From Clostridia bacterium (GTDB taxonomy: Bacteria; Bacillota; Clostridia; Oscillospirales; Acutalibacteraceae): 64,000 bases of DNA. Below the pieces are notes generated by a model, which did not search any database, was not told the DNA's origin, and saw only the letters and a program-made list of their open reading frames with translations. Each line of letters opens with the position of its first letter. The stretch's first letter is position 1. Shown here piece after piece: positions 52,920 to 60,619 of the stretch. The DNA is taken from positions 62,001 to 126,000 of the forward strand of contig JAFULG010000003.1 in NCBI GenBank assembly GCA_017473435.1, in the 5' to 3' direction. The position numbers and the translations under genes were made by a program.

Positions 52920-52978
52920 TTTATCACTCTTTTCATTCTACCATTTTAATGAGCAACAAATCTGCACATAACATTTCA

Positions 52979-53031
52979 TCGCTCGCCGCGGGGCGTTACC
53001 TTTCTTGAAAGAAGGGTAACCCAAAGAACTT
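52979..53031. repeat. CTCGCCGCG/AAAGTT repeat, family of 3844-4006
   Basis: CGCTCGCCGCGGGGCGTTAC followed by CTTTCTTGAAAGAAGG, then GTAACCCAAAGAACTTT. It aligns with one end of the element at 3844-4006 (CTCGCCGCGTGGCATTAC ... AAAAAACTTT), with about four-fifths of the bases the same by eye. It lies between the DUF4829 and histidine-kinase genes. Confidence 0.6.
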
Positions 53032-53037
53032 TAATTC

Positions 53038-55827
53038 TTACTTCTTCAGCTTCACCTTCGCCGTGAACAAGTCACCGTTAATGCTTATTTCAAGCTCTCC
53101 GCCCTGCACATCGCAAAGGCTCTGCGCAATAGAAAGCCCGAGACCGTTGCCCTCTGTCGAGCGTGACTCGTCACCGCGGACAAAACGCTCCTTAAGCTGA
53201 TCTGCCGTAATGTTCAGCGGCAGCTCGGAAATGTTCTTGAAGGTAACAACACCCCATTCACCCTCCTGCTTTACACTGACATAAACTCTCGTGCCGTAAA
53301 GTGAATACTTTTCAACGTTGACAATAAGATTTTCCATCACTCTGTAAAGGAGCTTACCGTCAGCCTGTACCGTCAGCTCCCTTTCGGGAAATTCGGCAAC
53401 AACATTAAGCTTTTTCTTTTCAAGTCCGTCAGCGTGCTCACCTAAAAGCTGGCTTACCATTTCATTGAGACTGACCTCAACAAACTCTACTTTAATATTG
53501 CCTGTTGATGCCTTTGATGCTTCAACAAGGTCCTCAATAAGCTTTTTAAGTCTGTCGCTCTTTTCACCGAGAACATCCAGATACTCTATTGCATCGGAGT
53601 CGTTTATCTCGCACTTTTTCAGAAGCTCAACATAGTTGATTATGCTTGTCAGCGGAGTTTTCAGGTCATGTGAAACATTTGTGATAAGCTCCGTTTTTGT
53701 CTGCTCCTGCTTTACAGCTTCTTCAACTGCCGTCTTAAGTCCGTCGCGAAGGCTCATAACCTTATCGGCGCTTTCCCTGAGAGTTTTAGGCATAGCGTAG
53801 GTGTTGATGTAAACATTATAGTTACCCTGACGGATTTCCTCGAGGGCGGTGAAAATCTTATGCATACTACCAACAAAGCGGATAACCCATACAAGCACAC
53901 CGGCATTGAACAGTACCCACGGAACGCTGATAAAGCATGTTCCGTTATTCATCACTTCAATAGAAGCACAGAAACCGAGGAACAGATTAGCTACGGCAAC
54001 AATGCCGATTCTGATAAGTGTACCCTTTGCAAACTCCCTTGTGTAAAGGAATTTTTCGTCAATGACAGCCTTTATCTTTTCTTTGTAGAATTTTATGCAC
54101 CATCTGATGATCCACACAAGGGAAAGCCTCTTAAAGAGTGTCCTTGCCTTGATGTGTCTCACGATAAAGAGCACAAGGTCAAGCACAAGCACGGCAATAA
54201 GAGCCGCAAGCACGCAGCAGACCTTAATGAAGGTTTTGGGCACCTCGTCGGCAAGCTCGTCGACTGCCCATATTGCAAGTGCAAACACACCGAAGCCTAA
54301 AAGTCCGTCGATTGCAATTCTCAAATCGACAAAAATTCTGTCGGTCTTTAAAAGATAAGCTTCCTTTTCGCCCTTTCTTCTGCCTGCGGTTATAACAAGA
54401 TAAATAAAGCAGACAAGGAAAAGCATTCCCATAACACCAAGGGTAAGTGCAAGGTCGCCTATAATCTCCTCAGCAAGTGCGATCTGTGTCCCCACCGTTC
54501 TGAAGCGGTCTGTTTCAGGGTAGTCACCGTGCATATCAACAGCGAAGTAACAACCCCAGCCGTCGGCACTCTCATCAACAAAGGGTGTGCCGTCATCATA
54601 AAGGTAACGGATTGCGGTAACCGCAGTAGTAGGTTCGGGTGAAGCAGCCGGTGCAGATACAGGAGTGGTAACTTCCTCCCCGTTTACATTAACAACAACC
54701 ATGGTTGTCTGTGGCTGAGTTGTTACTACAGTCGTAAGAAGAGTTGTTGTATCGTAGTAATATCCGTACTCGTCGCTGTAGTGACGGTAACCGTTAAAAC
54801 CTCCATAGGTGTAATAGTCTCCGTTAGGAAGATGCATATCTCCGTAGCCGTTGCCGTAGCAATAAAAGCCGAATGCTTCAAGCTTTTTTATAATCTCCTC
54901 ACGGGTGCTTTTTGCATCAAGACCGTCAATGTTGGTGTAGACCTTTCCCCCGCCTGCATTGATATAGTACTTACCCGAAGGATATTCTTCATTCAGAGTA
55001 TCGGCAAATTTCTGATAATTTCTTTTGAATTCCTCCGCCGAGCCGTAGGTGTCATATTTTAAAAAGTCATAGTTATCAATGGTTGCCTTAAATACCTCAT
55101 CATTTATTTTAAAAGCATAATAGCCGGGCTTGTAGGTTGTCACAATGCGGTATTCATCTGCGCCCTCATAATAATCGTCATCGTAATAGTCATAGGTATC
55201 AAGAATCTGATAGTTATTATTAAGCTTGAAAACACCGTCAGCCTTAAGCTCCTCAGCCTTCTTTTTAACATCTTCGTTGTCAACATATTTAACAACACCG
55301 CTTGACTGCCCGAAAAGCTGATTGTAGCTAATGCCGTAATCCGTAATATTCCACACGTAAAGCTCTCTTGTGCTTCCGCTGTATTCGGCATCGGCAATGA
55401 GACCCAGAGGAGTTACAAGTCCCTTTTCAACCAGGGCAAGATAAAGGTTGAACTCATCTGCAATAACATGATTGATAAGATTCTGTCTTGAACGCTTATA
55501 GATTTCATCATTGTTTTTTTCAATGCTGCTTTTCCATTGATTGTAGGCCTCTTCGCTTCCGTCACCGTAACGGCCGACCGTGCTTTCGAGCCCATAGGAA
55601 AAGTCGCTCATATGATGCTTAAAGGTGCTTGTTTTGGTGAGCTCCTGATTCATATAAATGCTTCTGACAGCATCACCGTAAGCGTAATCACTTATATTGT
55701 ACTCATCCACCTTGTAAAGTGTGCTCAGTGCACTGCTTGTGCAGTTGACAACACAGCAGATGCAAAGCATAAATGCAATAATTTTTAAAAGTGTTCTTCC
55801 GTTAAAATTTTTCAATTTTGTATCCAA
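53038..55827 (-). CDS. Sensor histidine kinase with a large extracytoplasmic domain
   Basis: 929 residues, much longer than usual. First membrane helix near 13-30 (LLKIIAFMLCICCVVNCTS). An extracytoplasmic domain of about 425 residues follows, with Tyr- and Asp-rich segments (YDYYDDDYYEGADEYRIV) and a Thr-rich stretch (TTTLLTTVVTTQPQTTMVVV). Then come several helices (about 465-700) and a HAMP-like segment. The H box ITNVSHDLKTPLTSIINYVE carries the phosphorylated His; the N box is ENLIVNVEKYS and the G box GNGLGLSIAQSL. It overlaps the response-regulator gene by 26 bases. It probably senses an external signal; VanS-like but without a van cluster. Confidence 0.9.
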   Translation of the reverse strand: MDTKLKNFNGRTLLKIIAFMLCICCVVNCTSSALSTLYKVDEYNISDYAYGDAVRSIYMNQELTKTSTFKHHMSDFSYGLESTVGRYGDGSEEAYNQWKSSIEKNNDEIYKRSRQNLINHVIADEFNLYLALVEKGLVTPLGLIADAEYSGSTRELYVWNITDYGISYNQLFGQSSGVVKYVDNEDVKKKAEELKADGVFKLNNNYQILDTYDYYDDDYYEGADEYRIVTTYKPGYYAFKINDEVFKATIDNYDFLKYDTYGSAEEFKRNYQKFADTLNEEYPSGKYYINAGGGKVYTNIDGLDAKSTREEIIKKLEAFGFYCYGNGYGDMHLPNGDYYTYGGFNGYRHYSDEYGYYYDTTTLLTTVVTTQPQTTMVVVNVNGEEVTTPVSAPAASPEPTTAVTAIRYLYDDGTPFVDESADGWGCYFAVDMHGDYPETDRFRTVGTQIALAEEIIGDLALTLGVMGMLFLVCFIYLVITAGRRKGEKEAYLLKTDRIFVDLRIAIDGLLGFGVFALAIWAVDELADEVPKTFIKVCCVLAALIAVLVLDLVLFIVRHIKARTLFKRLSLVWIIRWCIKFYKEKIKAVIDEKFLYTREFAKGTLIRIGIVAVANLFLGFCASIEVMNNGTCFISVPWVLFNAGVLVWVIRFVGSMHKIFTALEEIRQGNYNVYINTYAMPKTLRESADKVMSLRDGLKTAVEEAVKQEQTKTELITNVSHDLKTPLTSIINYVELLKKCEINDSDAIEYLDVLGEKSDRLKKLIEDLVEASKASTGNIKVEFVEVSLNEMVSQLLGEHADGLEKKKLNVVAEFPERELTVQADGKLLYRVMENLIVNVEKYSLYGTRVYVSVKQEGEWGVVTFKNISELPLNITADQLKERFVRGDESRSTEGNGLGLSIAQSLCDVQGGELEISINGDLFTAKVKLKK

Positions 55828-56491
55828 TTCCCCACACCACCTTTATATATTTCGGGTTCTTCGTGTCAAACTCAAGCTTTTCACGGATTCTTCTTATATG
55901 TACCGTAACAGTTTTTTCCGTTGAAAATGCCTTTTCGTTCCACACGTTTTCGTAAATCTGAACTGAGGAGAGGGTGCGACCCATATTGAGCATAAGGTAC
56001 TCAATAATTTTGTACTCCGTTGCGGTGAAGCGTATCTCCTCACCGTCAAGGGTAACGCTCCTCGCCTTTGTGTCAAGCACAAGTCCGCCGGTTTTGATTA
56101 TATGGCTTTCGCCCTCAATGGAGCCGAGAGAAACATAGCGCCTTATCTGGCTTTTGACCCTTGCACAAAGTTCTAACGGATTAAAGGGCTTTGTAACATA
56201 ATCGTCACCGCCGAAGGTAAGCCCTGCAATTTTGTCCGTGTCCTCACTTTTTGCTGAAAGGAAAATGAGTGGCACATTGCTTTTCTCACGGATTTTCAGC
56301 GTAGCGGAAATCCCGTCCATCCTCGGCATCATTATATCCATAACAATGCAGTGGATTTTCTCCCTTTCCATAATCTCCAACGCCTCTGCACCGTCATAGG
56401 CACAGAACACATTATAGGAATCAGCCTTAAGGTAAATTTCAATTGAACGGACAATGGCTTTATCGTCGTCACAGACGAGCACGTTGTACAT
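55802..56491 (-). CDS. OmpR/VanR-family response regulator
   Basis: 229 residues. The receiver domain has VLVCDDDKAIVRSIEIYL, the phospho-acceptor Asp52 in CIVMDIMMPRMDGI, and LIFLSAKSEDTDKIAGLTFG with KPFNP. The winged-helix domain is EIRFTATEYKIIEYLMLN, then VTVHIRRIREKLEFDTKNPK. It starts after GGAGGAG. Its stop lies inside the kinase gene (26-base overlap). The promoter is uncertain: two TATAAT-like boxes lie within 100 bases upstream with weak -35 sequences. Confidence 0.93.
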   Translation of the reverse strand: MYNVLVCDDDKAIVRSIEIYLKADSYNVFCAYDGAEALEIMEREKIHCIVMDIMMPRMDGISATLKIREKSNVPLIFLSAKSEDTDKIAGLTFGGDDYVTKPFNPLELCARVKSQIRRYVSLGSIEGESHIIKTGGLVLDTKARSVTLDGEEIRFTATEYKIIEYLMLNMGRTLSSVQIYENVWNEKAFSTEKTVTVHIRRIREKLEFDTKNPKYIKVVWGIGYKIEKF

Positions 56492-56640
56492 TTAAATCTC
56501 CTCCTTTCAGGGTACGGTTTTATTATAAGGGGTAAAAATTAAAAGTGGTGATTATAATTATAACAGATTTATTACAATTTATAAATAGGGAAGCAGCCGC
56601 AACACTAAATTTTGCATTGCGACTGTTGTTATCAAAGACT

Positions 56641-56994
56641 TTATTTCATATTCTCCTTTGCAGTTCTGCAAGAAGCTATCAACATAACTCGTAATGATGA
56701 GCATTTGGCGGAAAGCTCTTTATAAGTAGGCTCGTCTATATAATCGGTTCTTCGCAGCAATTCAAGCCAATAGCCAGTTTCTTTTGCTTCCTTTAAAGCG
56801 ATTTCGAGCTTGGAAATAAAATCCTTTTTACCGTGTGCGTATTGTGCCTCGTGAATATTGGCACCGATACTTGTACCGCTTCTTCCAATCTGCTCATGAA
56901 CAATAGATTCACGGTTTGCCTTCAGATGCTTCACAAGATTTATAATATCAACGGCAAAATCCATTGAAAGCTCTACAAGCTTATTTTCCTTCAT
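56641..56994 (-). CDS. Four-helix-bundle protein (S23/bIVS, TIGR02436-type), copy 2
   Basis: 117 residues, start after GGAGGAT. MKENKLVELSMDFAVDIINL, EQIGRSGTSIGANIHEAQYA, DFISKLEIALKEAKETGYWL and LRVMLIASCRTAKENMK. The first ~17 residues differ from copy 1 at one position, while the middle and C-terminus diverge, so they are paralogues rather than a recent duplication. It lies downstream of hairpin array 2 with a promoter between array and gene. No neighbouring rRNA, RT or transposase. Confidence 0.85.
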   Translation of the reverse strand: MKENKLVELSMDFAVDIINLVKHLKANRESIVHEQIGRSGTSIGANIHEAQYAHGKKDFISKLEIALKEAKETGYWLELLRRTDYIDEPTYKELSAKCSSLRVMLIASCRTAKENMK

Positions 56995-57017
56995 AAGACA
57001 ATCCTCCTTTTTTTATT

Positions 57018-57046
57018 ATCATAACACAAAATCTGATACAATTCAA
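57018..57046 (-). promoter_or_regulatory. Promoter for four-helix-bundle copy 2
   Basis: Minus strand TTGAAT (57046-57041), 17 bases, TATGAT (57023-57018). The -35 box directly abuts the last CATCAT-type unit of the array. The start codon is ~24 bases after the -10 box. Confidence 0.6.
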
Positions 57047-57215
57047 TGATGCATCGCCTTATGGCGATATGATGCTATGCTGTCGCATAGTGATGTTGCT
57101 CGTTATCCCTCGCAATGATGCGATGTTTGCCAAAATCAATCAGCGAAGCGTCATCATCAGGCATAGCCGACATCATCAGCGTAAGCGACATCATTTGCCG
57201 AAGGCAAACATCATT
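57047..57215 (-). repeat. Hairpin array 2, upstream of four-helix-bundle copy 2
   Basis: Plus-strand coordinates: ATCGCC/GGCGAT (57053-57068), CTATGC/GCATAG (57075-57090), TTGC/GCAA (57096-57115), three short hairpins of shared form CA-GC..GC-G (about 57141-57150, 57158-57169, 57177-57187) and TTTGCC/GGCAAA (57194-57208). The linker is ATGATG or TGATG on the left and CATCAT on the right. A 10-base pairing GATGTTTGCC (57122-57131) with 57203-57212 spans the right half and competes with the last hairpin. In gene orientation the linker again runs ATGATG first and CATCAT last, the same mirrored plan as array 1. Confidence 0.75.
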
Positions 57216-57259
57216 CAAAAACAAAAATCCTTCGCTTAAGCGAAGGATTTTTGTTTTTG
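57216..57259. terminator. Terminator of the tRNA genes, 22-bp perfect palindrome
   Basis: CAAAAACAAAAATCCTTCGC then TT, followed by its exact reverse complement: 44 bases, 22-bp stem with no loop bases. It directly follows tRNA-Glu, overlaps its encoded CCA end and gives T-rich sequence on both strands, so it should terminate in both directions. It abuts the outer edge of hairpin array 2. Confidence 0.8.
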
Positions 57260-57332
57260 GTGACCCGGACGGGAATCGAACCCGTGTTACCGCCGTGAAA
57301 GGGCGGTGTCTTAACCGCTTGACCACCGGGCC
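57258..57332 (-). tRNA. tRNA-Glu (anticodon TTC), CCA encoded
   Basis: The acceptor stem pairs GGCCCGG with CCGGGTC (one G-T). D arm GTCAAGCGGTTAAGAC, anticodon arm CCGCC-CTTTCAC-GGCGG with TTC, T arm CGGGT-TCGATTC-CCGTC, discriminator A and genomic CCA. Body 57261-57332. Confidence 0.95.
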
Positions 57333-57384
57333 TTATATGTAAAAGAGGAGGATCGCGTATCCGTCACTCTTTATTTTACTGAAA

Positions 57385-57461
57385 TGGTAGCGGCAGTGGG
57401 ACTTGAACCTACGACCTTTCGGGTATGAACCGAACGCTCTAGCCAACTAAGCTATGCCGCC
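57385..57461 (-). tRNA. tRNA-Met (anticodon CAT), elongator-type, CCA encoded
   Basis: Acceptor GGCGGCA/TGCCGCT with one G-T pair; D arm AGCTTAGTTGGCTAGAGC; anticodon arm TTCGG-TTCATAC-CCGAA with CAT; T arm GTAGG-TTCAAGT-CCCAC; then A and CCA. The closed first pair argues against an initiator tRNA. Body 57388-57461. A tRNA-Ile2 with lysidine-modified CAT cannot be excluded, but the body resembles elongator Met. Confidence 0.92.
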
Positions 57462-57492
57462 ATGTCTACGCCGCTCAACACAACGCTTGCAT

Positions 57493-57521
57493 ATTATATT
57501 ATACAATCTTTGATTTGTCAA
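57493..57521 (-). promoter_or_regulatory. Promoter of the tRNA-Met-tRNA-Glu unit
   Basis: Minus strand TTGACA (57521-57516), 17 bases, TATAAT (57498-57493): full consensus, about 30 bases upstream of tRNA-Met. Confidence 0.8.
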
Positions 57522-57573
57522 TACTTTTTTTGATTTTTTTCAAAAATTTTTTCATAGTTATTTTTCGCACTTT

Positions 57574-58020
57574 TCAGCCTCTGATACTGCCGAAAAATCT
57601 CGTCAGAACATCGGCACATTCCTTTTCCATAAAGCCTCCGATCACCTGCGGTTTACTCATAAAAGGCATATCACAAAGGTCACACACACTACCTATGGCA
57701 CCACCTTTTTCATCGTAGGCACCAAAAACAACTCTATCTATTCTGGAGGCCATAATCGCACCCGTACACATAGGACAAGGCTCAAGAGTAACATACATTG
57801 TACACCCATCGAGCCTCCAGGAGGAAAGCGCTTCACAGGCAGCGTTTATCGCCTCGGTTTCCGCATGAGACAAAGCATTCTGCTTCATTTCTCTTTTATT
57901 ATATCCCTCGGCAATGATTTTATTCTCTTTTACAATCACCGCTCCGACAGGAACCTCTCCTGCCTCAGCCGCTTTTTTTGCATTTTCAACGGCTGTGCGC
58001 ATAAATTCCTCTTTTATCAT
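57574..58020 (-). CDS. tadA: tRNA-specific adenosine deaminase
   Basis: Converts A34 to inosine in tRNA-Arg(ACG). 148 residues. The zinc site is HAETEA, with PCPMCTGAIMASRI supplying the two Cys; VPVGAVIVKENKIIAEGYN precedes it. The tail FGSIRG is short. GAGGAAG precedes the ATG. It is transcribed toward the tRNA genes, with a sigma-A tRNA promoter in between. Confidence 0.95.
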   Translation of the reverse strand: MIKEEFMRTAVENAKKAAEAGEVPVGAVIVKENKIIAEGYNKREMKQNALSHAETEAINAACEALSSWRLDGCTMYVTLEPCPMCTGAIMASRIDRVVFGAYDEKGGAIGSVCDLCDMPFMSKPQVIGGFMEKECADVLTRFFGSIRG

Positions 58021-58038
58021 AACTTCCTCAAAAAAATA

Positions 58039-59049
58039 TTATTGACCGGGATTTATATATTCAAGCGTTACATAAAGCATATATATCATTGTAATTATCA
58101 TTGTAGGACTCAGAAAGAACGCCTTGATTTTTTCGCCTGTGCTGAGAAGGCTCCTGTTCTGCCAAAGCTTGACATCACGGGAATGATTGACAAAATATAA
58201 CAGACACAGCAGACCGGCTCCGATAAGGCCGTAAAGAGCAAGAGCATAGGGTATTGCAATCTGTTCCTCACCGTAACGCTCACTCAGGTAATATACTATT
58301 ATAGACAGAGAATTGTTCAGAGCATGGATAATTATACCGGTCCAGATTGTTCCTGTTTTAACAGAAAGATAACCGAGAGCAAAGCCTGCCATAAGAGCAA
58401 AAGGAGCCTGTACCATATTACCGTGCATTGCAGCAAACACAACAGAAGAAACAGCAATAGCAAAGCTGTCGCCGTAAAATCTCAGGCTGCCCATAACATA
58501 ACCTCTGAGAGCAATTTCCTCAACCAGTGCAGCAGTTATTGCAATACGGAAAAAGGTGAGAATAACTCCGCCGACTCCGTGAGCCATAGGAATATCAGGC
58601 GCCGACAGCTCCACATTGAAGCTGTCGAAAAACATTGTAATATAGCTGTTGATGATGTTGCCAAGCATACAAAGACCTACACCCGCAATAACCGCCGGAA
58701 GCATAAGCTTTGCCCTGAAAGGTGCACCGAGAGAAGGTATATCAGAAGCTCCCGAAGCTGTCTTCATTTTCTTGCCGAAAAAGAGAAAAGGCAGAAGCAT
58801 ACCCAGAATAACAATAAGTATATCCGCAGCACTGCTGAAATATGCATCGTCATAATATCTGTCAGCAAGATCAAACAGCTTAATTGCAATGATAATCAAG
58901 CTTTGCAAAAGAACAGATGCAATAACCGCTCCGCCCGTATAAAGACCGAGCTTTTTCAAAGTTGATTTCTCTTTTTCTCTGCGGATAAAATAATCGGGAT
59001 AAAAATCCTGATTTGTGCTGTACTGAAAGCCCCTGAAATTGTTATACAT
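58039..59049 (-). CDS. CPBP-family intramembrane metalloprotease
   Basis: 336 residues with about eight membrane helices. The conserved EExxxR motif is LVEEIALRGYVMGSLRFYG. The other metal-binding His are in VFAAMHGNMVQAPFALMAGF and GIIIHALNNSLS. These proteases (Abi/CAAX type) cleave within membranes; roles range from peptide processing to bacteriocin immunity. No adjacent precursor peptide gene was found. It lies 18 bases upstream of tadA, likely the same transcript. Confidence 0.88.
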   Translation of the reverse strand: MYNNFRGFQYSTNQDFYPDYFIRREKEKSTLKKLGLYTGGAVIASVLLQSLIIIAIKLFDLADRYYDDAYFSSAADILIVILGMLLPFLFFGKKMKTASGASDIPSLGAPFRAKLMLPAVIAGVGLCMLGNIINSYITMFFDSFNVELSAPDIPMAHGVGGVILTFFRIAITAALVEEIALRGYVMGSLRFYGDSFAIAVSSVVFAAMHGNMVQAPFALMAGFALGYLSVKTGTIWTGIIIHALNNSLSIIVYYLSERYGEEQIAIPYALALYGLIGAGLLCLLYFVNHSRDVKLWQNRSLLSTGEKIKAFFLSPTMIITMIYMLYVTLEYINPGQ

Positions 59050-59055
59050 AATAAA

Positions 59056-60447
59056 TTACTCCCCGGCTTCTTCTTTTTCTATTTTAGCCGTCGTCTGTGA
59101 TGCATCAACGCCTTCGGTGCTTGTAGGAACGAACATAACCTTGAAGGTCATAAGCATAAGCTTGAAATCCTCAAGCAAAGACTGATTTGCAACGTACATA
59201 AGATCCATCTGCACCTTATCATAAGGCGGTGTATTGTATTTACCGTAAACCTGTGCATAACCGGTGAGACCGGCTTTAACCTGAAGTCTCAGAGCAAATT
59301 CGGGAATATCCTTCTCGTACTGAGCTGCTATCTCCGGTCTCTCGGGTCTGGGGCCGACAAAGGACATATCACCCTTAAGGATGTTGAAAAGCTGAGGAAG
59401 CTCATCAAGACGTGTTGCTCTTATAAATTTACCTACAGGTGTGATTCTGCTGTCGCCCTCAGATGCGAGTCTTGCAACGCCGTCCTTTTCGGCATTCTGT
59501 ATCATACTTCTGAATTTGATAAGCTCAAAGGTTTTGCCGTTAGTTGTAAGTCTCACCTGTTTATAGAAAACAGGACCGCCGTCATATGCCTTGACAGCAA
59601 TAGCTGTAGCTACAGTAAAGGGAAGAGAAATTATAATAGCAATAAGTGAAAGCACAATGTCGAAAAATCTCTTGACTACAAGATAAATAAGACCTGCATC
59701 ACTTCTTCTGCAACGGTAAACAGGCACATTGAGAAGCTGAATAGTTCTGCCGCCACGGATAATGGTATCCGAAATTTTCGGCTTCACGTAAGCAACCTTA
59801 CCGTTGGCGATACAGAATTTAACAACCTCATTACGGTAATCAGAGGGTACACCGCAAAGAAAAACAGCGTCAACCTTCTTTATATTCCTGAACAGATCAT
59901 TAAGCGGAATTTGTTCACAGTTAACGGTTTCAAGCACAGTGAAACGTTTATCCATACTCTTTATGCCCTTAAGAGAACGGTAAGAGTCAACATTACCGAA
60001 AACAACAATAGTTCTTTTCGGCTTGTGTATTTTAAAATAGAAATGATCGGTAAGATAGCACCAGCCTGCAGCTATAACAGAAAAAATAACGAACATTCCC
60101 ACAAAGGGCCATACAGGCAGAAGCTTATAGCTGAGCAGTGAAAAAACAACGTAACAAATTCCCTGAAGGAAGCCGACCGCGATAATCTGCGAGAAAATAA
60201 GATCCCACACGGGAGATGTTCCCACAAGAAAGCCGCCGTAAACCTTAACGAAGGAAATGTAAACAGCAACAATCAGTACGCCCATAAGATAGTTACCCAA
60301 GCGGAAGAAGGGCGTAGGAAGATTAGGGTTATAGTAAACGAGCCAGCTGTAATAGATAATACCTGAAAAGAAAGCTGTTATAAGAAGCTTCATAAAATAC
60401 AGAACAATTTTTTCCTGTTTATTCGGGGTTACATTTTTATTATTCAT
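59056..60447 (-). CDS. Polyprenyl-phosphate sugar-1-phosphate transferase (EPS biosynthesis)
   Basis: 463 residues. Four or five N-terminal membrane helices (TAFFSGIIYYSWLVYY onward), a nucleotide-binding-like middle (KRTIVVFGNVDSYRSLKGIK), then the catalytic domain: KRFFDIVLSLIAIIISLP, GPVFYKQVRLTTNGKTFELI, KFRSM and LDELPQLFNILKGDMSFVGP. It belongs to the WbaP/exopolysaccharide phosphotransferase family and starts assembly of an EPS or glycan repeat on undecaprenyl phosphate. No glycosyltransferases are adjacent. AGAGGA precedes the ATG. Confidence 0.92.
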   Translation of the reverse strand: MNNKNVTPNKQEKIVLYFMKLLITAFFSGIIYYSWLVYYNPNLPTPFFRLGNYLMGVLIVAVYISFVKVYGGFLVGTSPVWDLIFSQIIAVGFLQGICYVVFSLLSYKLLPVWPFVGMFVIFSVIAAGWCYLTDHFYFKIHKPKRTIVVFGNVDSYRSLKGIKSMDKRFTVLETVNCEQIPLNDLFRNIKKVDAVFLCGVPSDYRNEVVKFCIANGKVAYVKPKISDTIIRGGRTIQLLNVPVYRCRRSDAGLIYLVVKRFFDIVLSLIAIIISLPFTVATAIAVKAYDGGPVFYKQVRLTTNGKTFELIKFRSMIQNAEKDGVARLASEGDSRITPVGKFIRATRLDELPQLFNILKGDMSFVGPRPERPEIAAQYEKDIPEFALRLQVKAGLTGYAQVYGKYNTPPYDKVQMDLMYVANQSLLEDFKLMLMTFKVMFVPTSTEGVDASQTTAKIEKEEAGE

Positions 60448-60571
60448 ATCAAATATCCTCTGTTAATCATAAATCGATTTATTTTATACTGAAATAATTT
60501 GTCAAATAAAAACTAAAACTCAATATATAGTATCATAAAAATTCCGATAAGTAAAGACCCAAAATCAACAT

Positions 60572-60603
60572 AAAAAAATCGGCGACACTTAAAAGCGTCG
60601 CCG
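60572..60603 (-). terminator. Terminator of the secreted protein gene at 60620-61552
   Basis: GGCGACGCTT pairs with AAGTGTCGCC (one G-T), and the minus strand continues ATTTTTTTA. It ends just downstream of the stop codon. Confidence 0.85.
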
Positions 60604-60619
60604 TAGAAGTATTTGTTTA

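Noticed and set aside
56603-56640. Hairpin after the second four-helix gene as a terminator
   Set aside because: AGTCGCAA/TTGCGGCT can pair on the minus strand, but no T run follows; support is too weak for a feature.
52112-56994. Four-helix genes considered as 23S rRNA intervening sequences
   Set aside because: No rRNA sequence flanks either gene; neighbours are rarA, a DUF4829 gene, a two-component system and tRNAs.
51881-57215. Hairpin arrays considered as CRISPR arrays
   Set aside because: Linkers are only 5-7 bases and the units between them are palindromic with short variable arms, not uniform unique spacers. No cas genes are present.
57075-57342. Open frames of 75-83 codons across the tRNA genes
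   Set aside because: They overlap tRNA-Glu and the hairpin array and encode tRNA-derived sequence (for example GDPDGNRTRV), a common false gene.
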